Positions 16,397-25,501 of a DNA stretch of 64,000 bases are shown piece by piece (position 1 is the first letter of the stretch; each line of letters opens with the position of its first letter). The position numbers were made by a program, and so were the translations under genes. The notes beneath the pieces are model-generated. The model was not told the origin of the DNA. It did no database searches and saw nothing but the letters and a program-made list of their open reading frames with translations. Origin of the DNA: Bacteroidetes Order II. bacterium (GTDB lineage: Bacteria > Bacteroidota > Rhodothermia > Rhodothermales > UBA2364); NCBI GenBank assembly GCA_016788705.1, contig JAEUSQ010000018.1, positions 124,001-188,000 of the forward strand, given 5' to 3'.

Positions 16397-17574
16397 ATAA
16401 GATGTATTACCCAATCATTAATAAGGAATAAATACAAGAGTAACCCAGTCCCAACTATTTGAAAAATTTTAAACTCTGAAGGTTTTTCTTTTTTAAACCA
16501 TGACCAAAATCTGGCATAATAAAACATAGAAATAAAAAGAATCAATGCATATATAAATGCGGGCAAGACTTGCATATTATATCGTAAGGAAGGTAATATG
16601 CTTTGGTTTAGAGGGGATCCATACACAATAAAAAGGTGCATCACATATATTGCCAAAGTCTCTTGACCCATTAGGGTGACATGGCGCAAAAGGGGTAGTC
16701 CATGCGGATTTTCTGAAACCTTAGGCTGGATATAAGCCTGATCAAGCCAATATAGAAAAGAAATAATAAGTAGTATATATCCTAAATTATGCAATACTAA
16801 AAAAGAATAAACACCATCTGGATCTTTAAAAGGATTGATCCAATATTCTATCCCTGGTTTTCCAATCATAATAAACAGTATCCCGATTAAAGTGAACCGA
16901 ATTATAATTTGTTTTATAGAAATGACTTCTTGCCATTTCTTGAAATAATATGCAGAAATAATACCTGCCAATAAATACATGCTCCACGGAAAAATCGGGA
17001 AATAAGAACCGATAGATTTATCCAGATACCCCCTTATCCAAAGTGGCACAGCCTGCAAGTCGCTTCCCCAAAGATAGGGCGTTGTTAAGAATATGAAGAG
17101 AAACAAAAAAGACAAAAACGTAATAAAGACTTTCTTCTTTTTTAGTAAGTAAACTAAAAACTGGCAAAATGCTAGCGTTATACCAATAATCTGAAGGGCA
17201 TCAATCTGGAAAAAGAATAAAATATTCTTCTCAGACATTTGGGTAAGGAGTTTATAAAAAGAAAAATAAGCCAAATGCAGCCAATAACCAATTGCAAGAA
17301 GCAAAAGATATCGCCTTATCCTTTTCCAAAGTGCGGGCGACCATTGGATGAAGTGTGTCCATTTTCTAAATGTGGCAACACCAAAAGCCAAGCCAGAAGA
17401 AAACAGAAAGATAGGACTTGTAAAACCATGAATGAATGTATGCGCTCCTTGGAACCAGTCCATCTTTTTAATTTCTGGAGAAAGATACGCATCAAAAGTA
17501 TGCCCTTGTAGCATTAACACAACGGCAGTGAAACGGAAAATATCTACAAATACCCAACGATTGGCGGCTTTCAT
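16393..17574 (-). CDS. Multi-spanning acyltransferase-like membrane protein (DUF1624/heparan-glucosaminide N-acetyltransferase-like)
   Basis: About 393 residues with roughly ten hydrophobic helices. The N-terminal segment DIFRFTAVVLMLQGHTFDAYL followed by HGFTSPIFLFSSGLAFGVA resembles the DUF1624 / YeiB / HGSNAT group of membrane acyltransferases, in which the first-helix His and Asp are conserved. The acceptor is unknown; envelope sugars are the usual suggestion. ATG 17574 is preferred because it begins right before the first helix. The gene is AT-richer than its neighbours, partly due to its hydrophobic content. Confidence 0.68.
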   Translation of the reverse strand: MKAANRWVFVDIFRFTAVVLMLQGHTFDAYLSPEIKKMDWFQGAHTFIHGFTSPIFLFSSGLAFGVATFRKWTHFIQWSPALWKRIRRYLLLLAIGYWLHLAYFSFYKLLTQMSEKNILFFFQIDALQIIGITLAFCQFLVYLLKKKKVFITFLSFLFLFIFLTTPYLWGSDLQAVPLWIRGYLDKSIGSYFPIFPWSMYLLAGIISAYYFKKWQEVISIKQIIIRFTLIGILFIMIGKPGIEYWINPFKDPDGVYSFLVLHNLGYILLIISFLYWLDQAYIQPKVSENPHGLPLLRHVTLMGQETLAIYVMHLFIVYGSPLNQSILPSLRYNMQVLPAFIYALILFISMFYYARFWSWFKKEKPSEFKIFQIVGTGLLLYLFLINDWVIHLI

Positions 17575-17641
17575 GAAAACGATTTTATGCAGTTTGAAAA
17601 TCAAATGTAAACATGGAAAGGCACTGCTTCCAAATCATCCT

Positions 17642-17676
17642 AAAAAAAGGGTCAGTCAACGAATGAACTGACCCTT
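17642..17676 (-). terminator. Rho-independent terminator after the 154-residue membrane protein gene
   Basis: 10-bp arms (AAGGGTCAGT at 17647-17656, ACTGACCCTT at 17667-17676). Read on the minus strand, the hairpin ends in a run of seven T. It separates this gene from the acyltransferase-like gene. Confidence 0.88.
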
Positions 17677-17695
17677 AATTGCACCATAGAAGACC

Positions 17696-18160
17696 TTAGA
17701 ACCTGAACCATGCCATTTTCCCTGTCATTAGACCAGGTAAGAGGGAGAGCAGTAGAAGAAACAAAGCAGATAGCTGATACATAAACAACTTTTTATGTGC
17801 TAACATACTTGTATTCGCCTTTTTGCTCGCAATACTACCTATCTGAACCATCACGACAGCAAGAATCATGAGCAATAAGTGTTCAACGGCATAGAAACGA
17901 ATCGCACTTACTTTCATCAAAGCCATGCCCATGCCTTGCCAAAAAGGGATGTAAATAATGGCATACAGGATCAAACCAACGAGCAGTTGCAGATGAAACA
18001 AGCCTGTCAGTATGACCGATTGTTTTCGCAAAGAGGGCGACATTTCCATATTTGCTTTCCAGCCTTGGAAACTTTTTACCAATACCAAGGCCATCAATAT
18101 CAAAATCGCCCAGCGGTTATACGAATGCAGATATCGAAGAATTTCTGTAAACAAATACAT
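17696..18160 (-). CDS. Four-helix integral membrane protein, unknown
   Basis: 154 residues with four clear hydrophobic helices and little else. His12 with YNRW (LHSYNRW), another His in the second helix (LFHLQL), and His in the third (AVEHLLL) could bind haem, and relatives are sometimes labelled cytochrome-b-like, but no defined motif confirms that. It is followed by its own terminator and starts 30 bases after the HerA-like gene's minus-strand end region, so it may be the last or a separate unit. Confidence 0.6.
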   Translation of the reverse strand: MYLFTEILRYLHSYNRWAILILMALVLVKSFQGWKANMEMSPSLRKQSVILTGLFHLQLLVGLILYAIIYIPFWQGMGMALMKVSAIRFYAVEHLLLMILAVVMVQIGSIASKKANTSMLAHKKLFMYQLSALFLLLLSLLPGLMTGKMAWFRF

Positions 18161-18190
18161 GTTTTTTATTAATTTGGGGTGATAAAGGGC

Positions 18191-19885
18191 TTAGAATAAA
18201 TCTTTCATTTGTTTGCGAATATCGGTGATTTTTTCATTTTCTTCTGCACGCATGGCGGCATAGAAATGCTCATCGTAGCTTCTGGTTTTAAGCACAACTG
18301 GCATTGGAACCGCATGCCCCATTACCAACGCTTGTTGCTTTGAATCGAGGCTTGCAAGTACTTGCCGTAGGCCAGAGGCATCGCTGGTTCCAACCAAAGC
18401 AGCGTTTAGGTCTTTTTCATCATTTAACTGAGCAACGATTTTGGTTCCAATCTGGCTTAGGACTTCGTCATCAATGGCACTCGGTCTTTGGTCCACAATC
18501 AGGAGAGATACAAAATATTTCCTCATCTCGCGTGCAATGACCCCAAACGGAGTCTCTGAAGCAATGCCAGGTTGAAGAAATTTATGCGCTTCCTCGATCG
18601 TAATCATCAATTGTGGTGGCTTATCTTCTTCTTTGCGGGAAGAGAGATACGCATTCGTTTTCTGTTCATATGCAGCACGCAAACGACGGGTGATGATATT
18701 GGCCACAAACATGTAGGCTTTTAGGCTGTCATAACGGCCAAATTCCAACACAACGGAACGGTTTTTCAGGATATTCTCCAGTAATTGTTCTATGACATCG
18801 GTTTTTCCGCTTCCTGGCTCCCGTTTAAAAAAACCAAGTCCACAAACTTGTTCTAACTTGCGTTTTAGGGCAGCAACAGACTGAAAATTGGCCCCGCAGT
18901 CTTTCGCTAACTCATTTAATTCTTCTTCAGAGTCAGATTTCAGCAGACGAATGAGCCAAGATTTACCCAGTTTATTGCGTAAAAGATACGTACTTTCTGC
19001 CGCTGTTTGGGTAAGGTTTAACGTATTTTGTAAGGGTAAAATGTCTTCTGGTTCAACCTGGTCTGCATAGAGAAAAACTTCATAATCCGGATTTATGCCA
19101 TTGTTTCGCTTGCGTGTACTTTCTGGATCCAGCGAAAAGATGGCCACTTTTCCAGGAAATAGTTCACGTAGTCCTTTGACAAAAGACGCCGATTTTCCTT
19201 CCTGTCTTGCTGATATGCCATACTCCGAGTGCATATCGAAAATTAGATTTACCGCTTTGTCACTTTTTAGCGTACCGCAAATTAGCAGGCGCGTTAGGAA
19301 GGTTTTTCCAGTTCCTGTTTTTCCAAAAACGGCATTGCTCCTTTCAACGAGACGATCCAGATCAATACAAACGGGAATTTCGTCCATATCCAAGGGAGCA
19401 CCGACATGAAAAAAACGCTGTTTTTGGTTTTCGTCTAAGTTGGCCTCGTGTCCAAAAATGCGGGCAATGTCTTCGGCTTGGGCTTCGCTCACCAGTGAGA
19501 AATGACTAGGAATGGTTTTTACCCGCGAGGCTTCCAGTCGTCCTAAATCTGGATGGCTCCCATTAGGGGTCATTAATAGGGGTTTCAGCACAACCGTCAC
19601 ATAGGTTGCATGTCCCATCATCACTTGACGCAGCAATAAATCTGATGTATCAGGTGGATTTAACAATATATTCGGATTTGCAGCTTCCAACGAAACATCG
19701 GTGATCATGGTGAAGAAGTCGTATTGAGCACCCTCAACCACCATAAACTTCCCCGCTTTTAATTGTTCAACGGAATGGTTTGCATCCAACCGCATGATGA
19801 TTCCCTTACCCAAAGAACCTTGGGTAATGACCCCAAGTTTAGGGCGCTGGCTAGCATAAGGTGTATGGGCTGTGATTTTGCTCAT
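18191..19885 (-). CDS. HerA-like DUF87 ATPase (hexameric DNA translocase family)
   Basis: 564 residues from the ATG at 19885. An N-terminal beta-rich barrel-like region precedes a RecA-fold ATPase: Walker A GKTGTGKT at 188-195, and a Walker B-type LMITIEEAHKFLQPG in the C-terminal third, followed by a sensor VDQRPS. HerA family members pump DNA during end resection with the nuclease NurA; no nurA is adjacent, so its partner and target are unknown. The start codon overlaps the rlmN stop (ATGA, 19882-19885), indicating translational coupling to an RNA methylase gene, an unusual pairing. Confidence 0.85.
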   Translation of the reverse strand: MSKITAHTPYASQRPKLGVITQGSLGKGIIMRLDANHSVEQLKAGKFMVVEGAQYDFFTMITDVSLEAANPNILLNPPDTSDLLLRQVMMGHATYVTVVLKPLLMTPNGSHPDLGRLEASRVKTIPSHFSLVSEAQAEDIARIFGHEANLDENQKQRFFHVGAPLDMDEIPVCIDLDRLVERSNAVFGKTGTGKTFLTRLLICGTLKSDKAVNLIFDMHSEYGISARQEGKSASFVKGLRELFPGKVAIFSLDPESTRKRNNGINPDYEVFLYADQVEPEDILPLQNTLNLTQTAAESTYLLRNKLGKSWLIRLLKSDSEEELNELAKDCGANFQSVAALKRKLEQVCGLGFFKREPGSGKTDVIEQLLENILKNRSVVLEFGRYDSLKAYMFVANIITRRLRAAYEQKTNAYLSSRKEEDKPPQLMITIEEAHKFLQPGIASETPFGVIAREMRKYFVSLLIVDQRPSAIDDEVLSQIGTKIVAQLNDEKDLNAALVGTSDASGLRQVLASLDSKQQALVMGHAVPMPVVLKTRSYDEHFYAAMRAEENEKITDIRKQMKDLF

Positions 19886-20970
19886 TGCGCCGCTGTTTTC
19901 TCGATTTCCCCTACATTTATCGCTAACTGACCACATGCTGCCTCTATATCTTGTCCTCTGCTCCGTCTAACCGTTACGGTTACCTTATTTGCAACAAGTA
20001 CACGGATAAAGGCATTTAGCCGTTGTTCGCGGCTCGCTTCAAAAGCCACTCCTTTCACGGGGTTAAACATAATTAGGTTTACCTTGCTTGGCGCCCATCG
20101 AACAATTTTTGCCAAGGCTTTTGCATCCTCTTCATGGTCATTGAAGTGATCAAAGATACAATACTCGTAGGTGATTTGGTTTTTGGTTCGCTGATAAAAA
20201 TACTGTACGGCCTCTTTAAGCGCTTTTAGGTCTGTTTTGAGGCTTCGGTTTACTGGCATAATTTCCGACCTTTTTTCGGGAGTGGGGGCATGTAGAGAAA
20301 TCGCCAAGTTAACCTTAACATCATCATCGGCTAGGCGCATGATTCGTCCGGCAAGTCCGACCGTGGAGAGCGTAATCCGGCGAGAGGCAAGGCCCAACCC
20401 TTCTGGTGATGTTAAAAGACCAATGGCTTGTAATACCTGCTCATAATTTTGAAGGGGTTCCCCCATGCCCATAAAGACGACATTTGTAATTTTACGCCCA
20501 TATTGTTCATTTGCCAATTGGTTCATTTGCCAAACTTGGTCATAAATTTCACCTGCATGAAGGTTCTGCATAAATCCCATTTGCCCCGTCGCACAAAAAG
20601 TACACCCCATTGCGCAACCTACCTGACTCGAAACACAGACCGTAAGGCGAGAAGCATCTCCATCCTCATCAAAACCAGGAATAAGTACGGTTTCTATCGC
20701 CTTGCCCGAATGTAGTTGGTAGAGACTCTTTACAGTTCCATCTATTACAGAGGTCTGCATTTGGATACATTTCAGGGTCTGAAGATCAAAATGGGTATCG
20801 AGTGCGCTTCTAAATGCAGTGGGGAGATTAGACATCGCTTCGAAAGATGTTGCGCCCTTTGCATACAGCCATTGGAAAAGTTGACGTCCTCTGAAACGCG
20901 GTTCGCCCAATGAAAGGGCAAGTGCTTCTAACTGTTCTAATGATAAAGACTTAATATTTTTTTTAGACAT
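19882..20970 (-). CDS. rlmN: Dual-specificity 23S rRNA/tRNA adenine C2-methyltransferase RlmN
   Basis: 362 residues. A radical-SAM enzyme that methylates C2 of A2503 in 23S rRNA and A37 in some tRNAs. The [4Fe-4S] motif CAMGCTFC (CxxxCxxC) is followed by the family-typical ATGQMGF and VFMGMGEPLQNYE. The two methyl-transfer cysteines expected near residue 118 and near the C-terminus are plausible (VSSQVGC region; EAACGQL at the end). Starts at 20970, three bases after the lycopene cyclase stop, and runs into the HerA-like gene. Confidence 0.95.
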   Translation of the reverse strand: MSKKNIKSLSLEQLEALALSLGEPRFRGRQLFQWLYAKGATSFEAMSNLPTAFRSALDTHFDLQTLKCIQMQTSVIDGTVKSLYQLHSGKAIETVLIPGFDEDGDASRLTVCVSSQVGCAMGCTFCATGQMGFMQNLHAGEIYDQVWQMNQLANEQYGRKITNVVFMGMGEPLQNYEQVLQAIGLLTSPEGLGLASRRITLSTVGLAGRIMRLADDDVKVNLAISLHAPTPEKRSEIMPVNRSLKTDLKALKEAVQYFYQRTKNQITYEYCIFDHFNDHEEDAKALAKIVRWAPSKVNLIMFNPVKGVAFEASREQRLNAFIRVLVANKVTVTVRRSRGQDIEAACGQLAINVGEIEKTAAQ

Positions 20971-20973
20971 TCT

Positions 20974-21711
20974 TTATTCTGTTTCTATCTTTGGGTGATC
21001 TCCTTCCCAAAAGCGCATAAAGATAGATAGTCCACCCAAACAAAGTAGGTTGGTTATTAGGAAAAATGTGGCTTCTTCAATTGGGAGACCTAATATATGC
21101 CATCCAATTGTGTAGTTCCTTGAAATTTCCCATATCCCCAGGCCAATGGCGATCCGATCGGCAATCCAGAGATACACGGTTGGGATACTCAAACTCCAGA
21201 TGAAGGTGCGGCGGATGTCCCAAAGGGCCGACCCGATGAGGTACCACATACCCGCAAATACAGGGGCTGCCCAAGCCAATATTAATCCCATATAGGTGGT
21301 TTTGTCAAATGTTAGCATGTACACACCAGCACAGGCAGCCAACAACCAAAAAGTTACGCCCACATACCGGACATAAGGATACAAGAGACCCGTTGGCCGC
21401 TCCGATTTTCGGCGGGTATATAGTTGGAAAAAGAATAATCCGGTCAATATAGGTTGTAACAAAAAGAAAAGGTATTCTTCTATGGGAACATAACCAATCA
21501 CCCCAATAACTCGTTCGTTGCCATACCCCCAAATTCCCCGATAGACCAAATAATTGTCCCATGGCGTGGTATAAACAAAGGCAATTCCCATTACAGCGAG
21601 TAAATAGAACCAATGTTTTCCCTGTGTACCCGCTACTTTTGAGGGAAGCATGTACCACAAAAGGCCAATGACTGGCAGAATAAAAACAAAATGGAATTGT
21701 AAATATGTCAT
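20974..21711 (-). CDS. Lycopene beta-cyclase, CrtYcd/CarR-type membrane protein
   Basis: 245 residues and about seven membrane helices. It contains two copies of the lycopene-cyclase repeat: PIEEY at 76-80 and PIEEA at 210-214, each preceded by a WD-containing segment (WDNYLVYRGIWGYG near 51-64 and the IADRIAIG region near 183-190). In actinobacteria this enzyme is split into CrtYc and CrtYd; here the two halves are fused, as in fungi, archaea and several Bacteroidota. It closes lycopene ends to beta-rings. It lies 19 bases after a CrtO ketolase gene, so the pair builds keto-carotenoids. Confidence 0.9.
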   Translation of the reverse strand: MTYLQFHFVFILPVIGLLWYMLPSKVAGTQGKHWFYLLAVMGIAFVYTTPWDNYLVYRGIWGYGNERVIGVIGYVPIEEYLFFLLQPILTGLFFFQLYTRRKSERPTGLLYPYVRYVGVTFWLLAACAGVYMLTFDKTTYMGLILAWAAPVFAGMWYLIGSALWDIRRTFIWSLSIPTVYLWIADRIAIGLGIWEISRNYTIGWHILGLPIEEATFFLITNLLCLGGLSIFMRFWEGDHPKIETE

Positions 21712-21730
21712 TTAACCTTATGATTTATTA

Positions 21731-23266
21731 TCAGATACGTTTTTTTTCTAAGTCTTTCAAAATGACCCTTGCGGCGCTTCGTCCAGAGGCGCCCATAATT
21801 CCACCACCAGGATGTGTGCTGGCACCTGTTAGGTAAAGCCCTTTCAAGTGGGACTTATATTCCGACATACCAAGCATGGGGCGGAGCATAAACATCTGAT
21901 CTAATGTCATTTCGAGGTGCATTACATTGGCCCGATATAACCCCAATTCGCGTTCTAACCAAAGCGGATGTTGAAACAATGTGCCCACAACACTGGCTTT
22001 GGTTCCTGGTGCATATTCCTCAAAGGTATCCAAAATATCTTCTGCGACGGCAGGTGCGATCTCGTCCCAATGCCCGTTTTGCAGTTCGTATGGAAAATAT
22101 TGCGCCCATAACCAGAGGACTTCGCCACCCGGCGGAGCAAGCGTGCCGTCCACCGCACTAAAAGACATGGCAACAATCGGCGGGCGAGGGGTAGGCTCTC
22201 CTTTTAAGTAGTGACCAAAAGCCCGGCTCACTTCTTGACGGTTTTCGCACAGGAGTTGCAGGGCAATCCGTGACTCAATCCCGGAAAAGGCTTTATATGA
22301 AATAGGTTTGTTCAGTGCAAGACGTAAGATGGCACCAAAACCATTTCCTACTCGCAAAGATTTTGCTTGTTCGGGTTGGTGTTCACTCGGCAGCAACTTG
22401 GTAAATGTCTCTAAGGCATGGGTACCAGACACAACGGCTCGTGCAGTATAATCTATCCCATTAGAGTGAATGCCTATCACTTTTTTTTCTGATACCAAAA
22501 ACCGGCTTACAGGACTATTAACAAAGACGGTGCCTCCATAATGTTCTATCTGACGTTGGAGTGCTTGTGTTAACATTCCTGAGCCTCCTTTTGGCCGTGC
22601 AGCACCTCCTTCATGGTACAAAGGGTGCCATAACAAGAAAGGCGCATTGAGAGGTTCCGTAGGCGGTGGCCCAGATTGTGCCGCCATCCATACCATCGGA
22701 GATTTAATCTTTTCCTCCTTGAAATAGTGATCCACCACCTCGCCATAAGGCTTTAGAATCATGGGTAAGGCTTTTTTCCAATCACCTTGTATGGCTTTTC
22801 CTAAAACGAACTTTTTACCCAATTCCAATGGACTTGGCGTGGACAGAAAAACTTCTTTGACGGTTTTTGCAAACGGAGACCAATCGGCCAAAAAGCGACG
22901 ATAGGCTTCTCCTTCGCCGGGGAACTTCAATTCAAGATGGTCTATGGTTTTATCTGCACTTCGATAGAAAAAAACAGCATCGTTATCTTTAAAGGGGGCA
23001 AAAAAAACCGGATCAAGTTCAAGATAACTTAATCCAAATTTCTCCAGTTCCAATTCCTCGACAATGGGGGTGAGTCGAATTAGTATGTGCGCGCTCCCCC
23101 CTAAGTCAAATCGGTATCCGGGCACAACTTCCTCGGTCGAAACAGCCCCCCCTACCATGGAACGCCGCTCAAAAACCCCAACCTTATACCCTGCTTTTGC
23201 GAGGTATGCAGCAGTAATAAGGCCATTATGGCCTGCACCAACTAGGATTACATCAAAATCAGGCAT
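21731..23266 (-). CDS. crtO: Carotenoid 4-ketolase, CrtO type (phytoene-desaturase-like FAD enzyme)
   Basis: 511 residues, the same length I recall for Deinococcus CrtO, and it follows that protein closely: GAGHNGL FAD motif (11-17), [39 protein letters not shown], and the C-terminal [20 protein letters not shown]. CrtO adds keto groups to the beta-rings of carotenoids such as gamma- or beta-carotene. Placement directly upstream of a lycopene cyclase supports this over a desaturase role. crtB and crtI are not in the window, so the early pathway is encoded elsewhere. Confidence 0.9.
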   Translation of the reverse strand: MPDFDVILVGAGHNGLITAAYLAKAGYKVGVFERRSMVGGAVSTEEVVPGYRFDLGGSAHILIRLTPIVEELELEKFGLSYLELDPVFFAPFKDNDAVFFYRSADKTIDHLELKFPGEGEAYRRFLADWSPFAKTVKEVFLSTPSPLELGKKFVLGKAIQGDWKKALPMILKPYGEVVDHYFKEEKIKSPMVWMAAQSGPPPTEPLNAPFLLWHPLYHEGGAARPKGGSGMLTQALQRQIEHYGGTVFVNSPVSRFLVSEKKVIGIHSNGIDYTARAVVSGTHALETFTKLLPSEHQPEQAKSLRVGNGFGAILRLALNKPISYKAFSGIESRIALQLLCENRQEVSRAFGHYLKGEPTPRPPIVAMSFSAVDGTLAPPGGEVLWLWAQYFPYELQNGHWDEIAPAVAEDILDTFEEYAPGTKASVVGTLFQHPLWLERELGLYRANVMHLEMTLDQMFMLRPMLGMSEYKSHLKGLYLTGASTHPGGGIMGASGRSAARVILKDLEKKRI

Positions 23267-23349
23267 ATGACAATTGGCTAACTGAAAGGCGAAAGAGACC
23301 CAAATGAATGTATATTGTGTGATCTATAAAAACCAAACCGTTTATCGCT

Positions 23350-23814
23350 ATGGGACGCTACTACGACGAATTAGAAACGGGTGAGGTCATCCGTCATTAC
23401 GTAACCAAAACCATAACGGAGGGTGAGCATTTTTTGTTCTGCTCGATCACCTTAAATACACAACCTCTACACATAGACGCCGAGTTTGCCCGGAAATCTA
23501 CTTTTGGGCGCATTTTGGTTGATGGGCTTTTTGTGCTCAGTCTGGCAGTGGGCATTTCAGTGGGCGACCTTACTTCCGGGACCATTGTGGCCAATCTCGG
23601 CTATGATTCGGTGCGCCATACCCATCCGGTTTTTCATGGAGATACCATCCATGTGGAAACAGTAGTAATCCAAAAAAGACTTTCTGCCTCTCGTGAAGGT
23701 GTGGGAATTGTTACTTTTCTGCATAAAGCCTTTAATCAAAGAGAAGAAATAGTATTGGAGGTAAAACGAAGCGCCATGATGTTGATGAAACCGCAAAAAA
23801 AACCCTCGGTATGA
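23350..23814 (+). CDS. MaoC-like (hot-dog fold) enoyl-CoA hydratase family protein
   Basis: 154 residues, one MaoC hot-dog domain. The hydratase signature is visible as TLNTQPLHIDAEFARKSTFGRILVDGLF, with the catalytic Asp/His pair in PLHID. The wording resembles one half of mesaconyl-CoA hydratase and the itaconyl-CoA/mesaconyl-CoA hydratases. Its stop overlaps the following CitE-like lyase gene by ATGA. The pair makes biochemical sense as hydratase plus citramalyl/methylmalyl-CoA lyase: add water to an unsaturated C5 dicarboxyl-CoA, then split the product. Substrate is inferred from context only. Confidence 0.82.
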   Translation: MGRYYDELETGEVIRHYVTKTITEGEHFLFCSITLNTQPLHIDAEFARKSTFGRILVDGLFVLSLAVGISVGDLTSGTIVANLGYDSVRHTHPVFHGDTIHVETVVIQKRLSASREGVGIVTFLHKAFNQREEIVLEVKRSAMMLMKPQKKPSV

Positions 23815-24677
23815 GACGAAGTTTTCTTTTTATGCCCGCAACCGACCGTCATAAAGCAGAGAAAGCTGCAAAAATGGAGGTAGATGTGGTGGTCTTGGAT
23901 TTGGAAGATGGCACTGCCTTATCCAGAAAGGAAGAAGCAAGACAAATTGCTGTTGCCATTTTGAACGAGGTTGAGTTTGGAAATCGGTTGGTTATGGTGC
24001 GCATAAACGACCTAAGAAGCCCATTTTGGCAAGATGATCTGGCTGCTTTTTCTGAAAAACTGCCGGATGGAATTGTGATTGCGAAAACAGAAGCCGCATC
24101 TGAGGTAGAAATGGTGGCGGCATATGTAGAGGAGCAGGAACAAAAGTTGAGCATAGAAGCGGGCCGAACAAAACTCTTTGCGGTAATCGAATCTTCAAGA
24201 GGGTTGGTGTCAATTCGAGAAATTGCGATGTGTTCGCAGACGTTCCCCAGACTGTCCGGATTGATTTTTGGTGCCGAAGATTATGCGGGGAGCGTTGGAG
24301 CAACACGAACAAAAGAAGGAATTGAAATTCTGTTTGCCAGAAGTCGTTTGGTAATGTTTGCCAAAGCTTTTGGCTTGGATGCCATTGACACCATTTACGG
24401 CAATTTTAAAGACATGACGGGACTTGAGGCGGAGACAACTTGGGCAAAAAATTTGGGATTTACCGGAAAATTGGCCATCCATCCTACCCAAGTGCCCGTG
24501 ATCCACCAGGTATTGAGACCCTCCCAAAAAGAAATTGAGGAAGCAAGGCAATTGATTCATGCCTACAAAGATCATCAGGAAAATGGAAAAGGGGTATTTT
24601 CGTGGAATGGTAGAATGATGGATGCACCAAATATTATTCAGGCGAAGGAAATTTTAATTCGTGCTAATTTATTGTAA
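23811..24677 (+). CDS. HpcH/HpaI aldolase family CoA lyase, CitE/malyl-CoA-lyase-like
   Basis: 288 residues, a TIM-barrel of the CitE group. Features in order: RSFLFMPATD at the N-terminus, VVLDLEDGT, VRIND, IVIAKTEAASE, then the magnesium ligands in AVIESSRGL (Glu) and GAEDYAGSVGA (Asp), and FTGKLAIHPTQV toward the end. Relatives include L-malyl-CoA/beta-methylmalyl-CoA lyase, citramalyl-CoA lyase (CLYBL) and malyl-CoA thioesterase. No citD/citF are nearby, so it is not part of a citrate lyase complex. Coupled by ATGA to the MaoC-like gene. Confidence 0.86.
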   Translation: MRRSFLFMPATDRHKAEKAAKMEVDVVVLDLEDGTALSRKEEARQIAVAILNEVEFGNRLVMVRINDLRSPFWQDDLAAFSEKLPDGIVIAKTEAASEVEMVAAYVEEQEQKLSIEAGRTKLFAVIESSRGLVSIREIAMCSQTFPRLSGLIFGAEDYAGSVGATRTKEGIEILFARSRLVMFAKAFGLDAIDTIYGNFKDMTGLEAETTWAKNLGFTGKLAIHPTQVPVIHQVLRPSQKEIEEARQLIHAYKDHQENGKGVFSWNGRMMDAPNIIQAKEILIRANLL

Positions 24678-24703
24678 AATCATTCTGCTGTGAAGTAAAA
24701 AAT

Positions 24704-24730
24704 AAAAAGATGGCACGTTTTTATCTTTTT
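24704..24730 (+). terminator. Weak AT-rich hairpin after the citE-like gene
   Basis: AAAAAGAT (24704-24711) pairs with ATCTTTTT (24723-24730), 11-base loop, 26 bases after the stop. The stem is all but one AT pairs and there is no extra T-run. Confidence 0.4.
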
Positions 24731-24803
24731 AGATATGTGCTACCTCCAAAATTGTGTTCCGCCACTTACTTCCTTCTGTTTCTTAACATAAACCATAACA
24801 TTG

Positions 24804-25496
24804 ATGCCTGAATTTGATACGGTAACGTACCAAGTAGGCGCGGCGTTTCCTGATCTCACCCTTGGTATAGACGATGATTCTGTATGGGCAAGTGCGGAAA
24901 TGACTGCTGAAATCTTGGGCAAAAGTTTATCAGAGGTACAGTCTCTTCTAAGCCATAAAAAAATCCAAACCCTGTTTGATACAGCTCACTTCCGCAGGTC
25001 TTCCAACACCGAGGGGGGGGAGCAGATGTTTATCTCGTTGGATGTCATCCTTTACCTCGCAACCAAAACCCATTCAGAAAAAGGAATGCGTTTTTGTATG
25101 TGGGCGTCCGAACAGATCAAGGAACGGCTGCACGAGAAAAAGTTTTCCACCATGCGGGAACGGCTTGAACTTTCTGAAAAACGATTGGATATCCAGCGTA
25201 AGAAGAAAGAAATGGTATTGGATATTACGGACAAAAAAACCGAAATCCGCAGGAAACGTTTGGAAATGCAAAAAGACTTGTTGACAGTCCCCGAGCTGGA
25301 AAAAGTCAAAATTGCACTCGAAGAGCAGCGCCTGCTACTGGATAAAGCAACCGAACTCTCCAATATTCTTGCCACCATTACAGTGGATGAAAACAAAACT
25401 GTGGTGGGGAGCGAACCAGTCCTTGTACCCATTTTAGACGAAGGAGAGCGAGATATCGTGAAGATGAAACTGATGGAACTGATCCTTAAGTTTTAA
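24804..25496 (+). CDS. RhuM-like N-terminal domain protein with a coiled coil
   Basis: About 230 residues from ATG 24804 (the adjacent TTG is less likely). Residues 1-110 resemble the RhuM domain of Salmonella pathogenicity islands and many phage/plasmid proteins: D-x-SVWASAEMTAEILGKS, later MFISLDVILYLATKTHS, then MRFCMWASEQIKERL. Residues about 110-190 are a heptad-rich coiled coil (ERLELSEKRLDIQRKKKEM...). RhuM function is not established; it is common in mobile DNA. It converges on a tyrosine recombinase gene with only 5 bases between stops, forming a compact two-gene cassette. Confidence 0.68.
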   Translation: MPEFDTVTYQVGAAFPDLTLGIDDDSVWASAEMTAEILGKSLSEVQSLLSHKKIQTLFDTAHFRRSSNTEGGEQMFISLDVILYLATKTHSEKGMRFCMWASEQIKERLHEKKFSTMRERLELSEKRLDIQRKKKEMVLDITDKKTEIRRKRLEMQKDLLTVPELEKVKIALEEQRLLLDKATELSNILATITVDENKTVVGSEPVLVPILDEGERDIVKMKLMELILKF

Positions 25497-25501
25497 TACC
25501 C

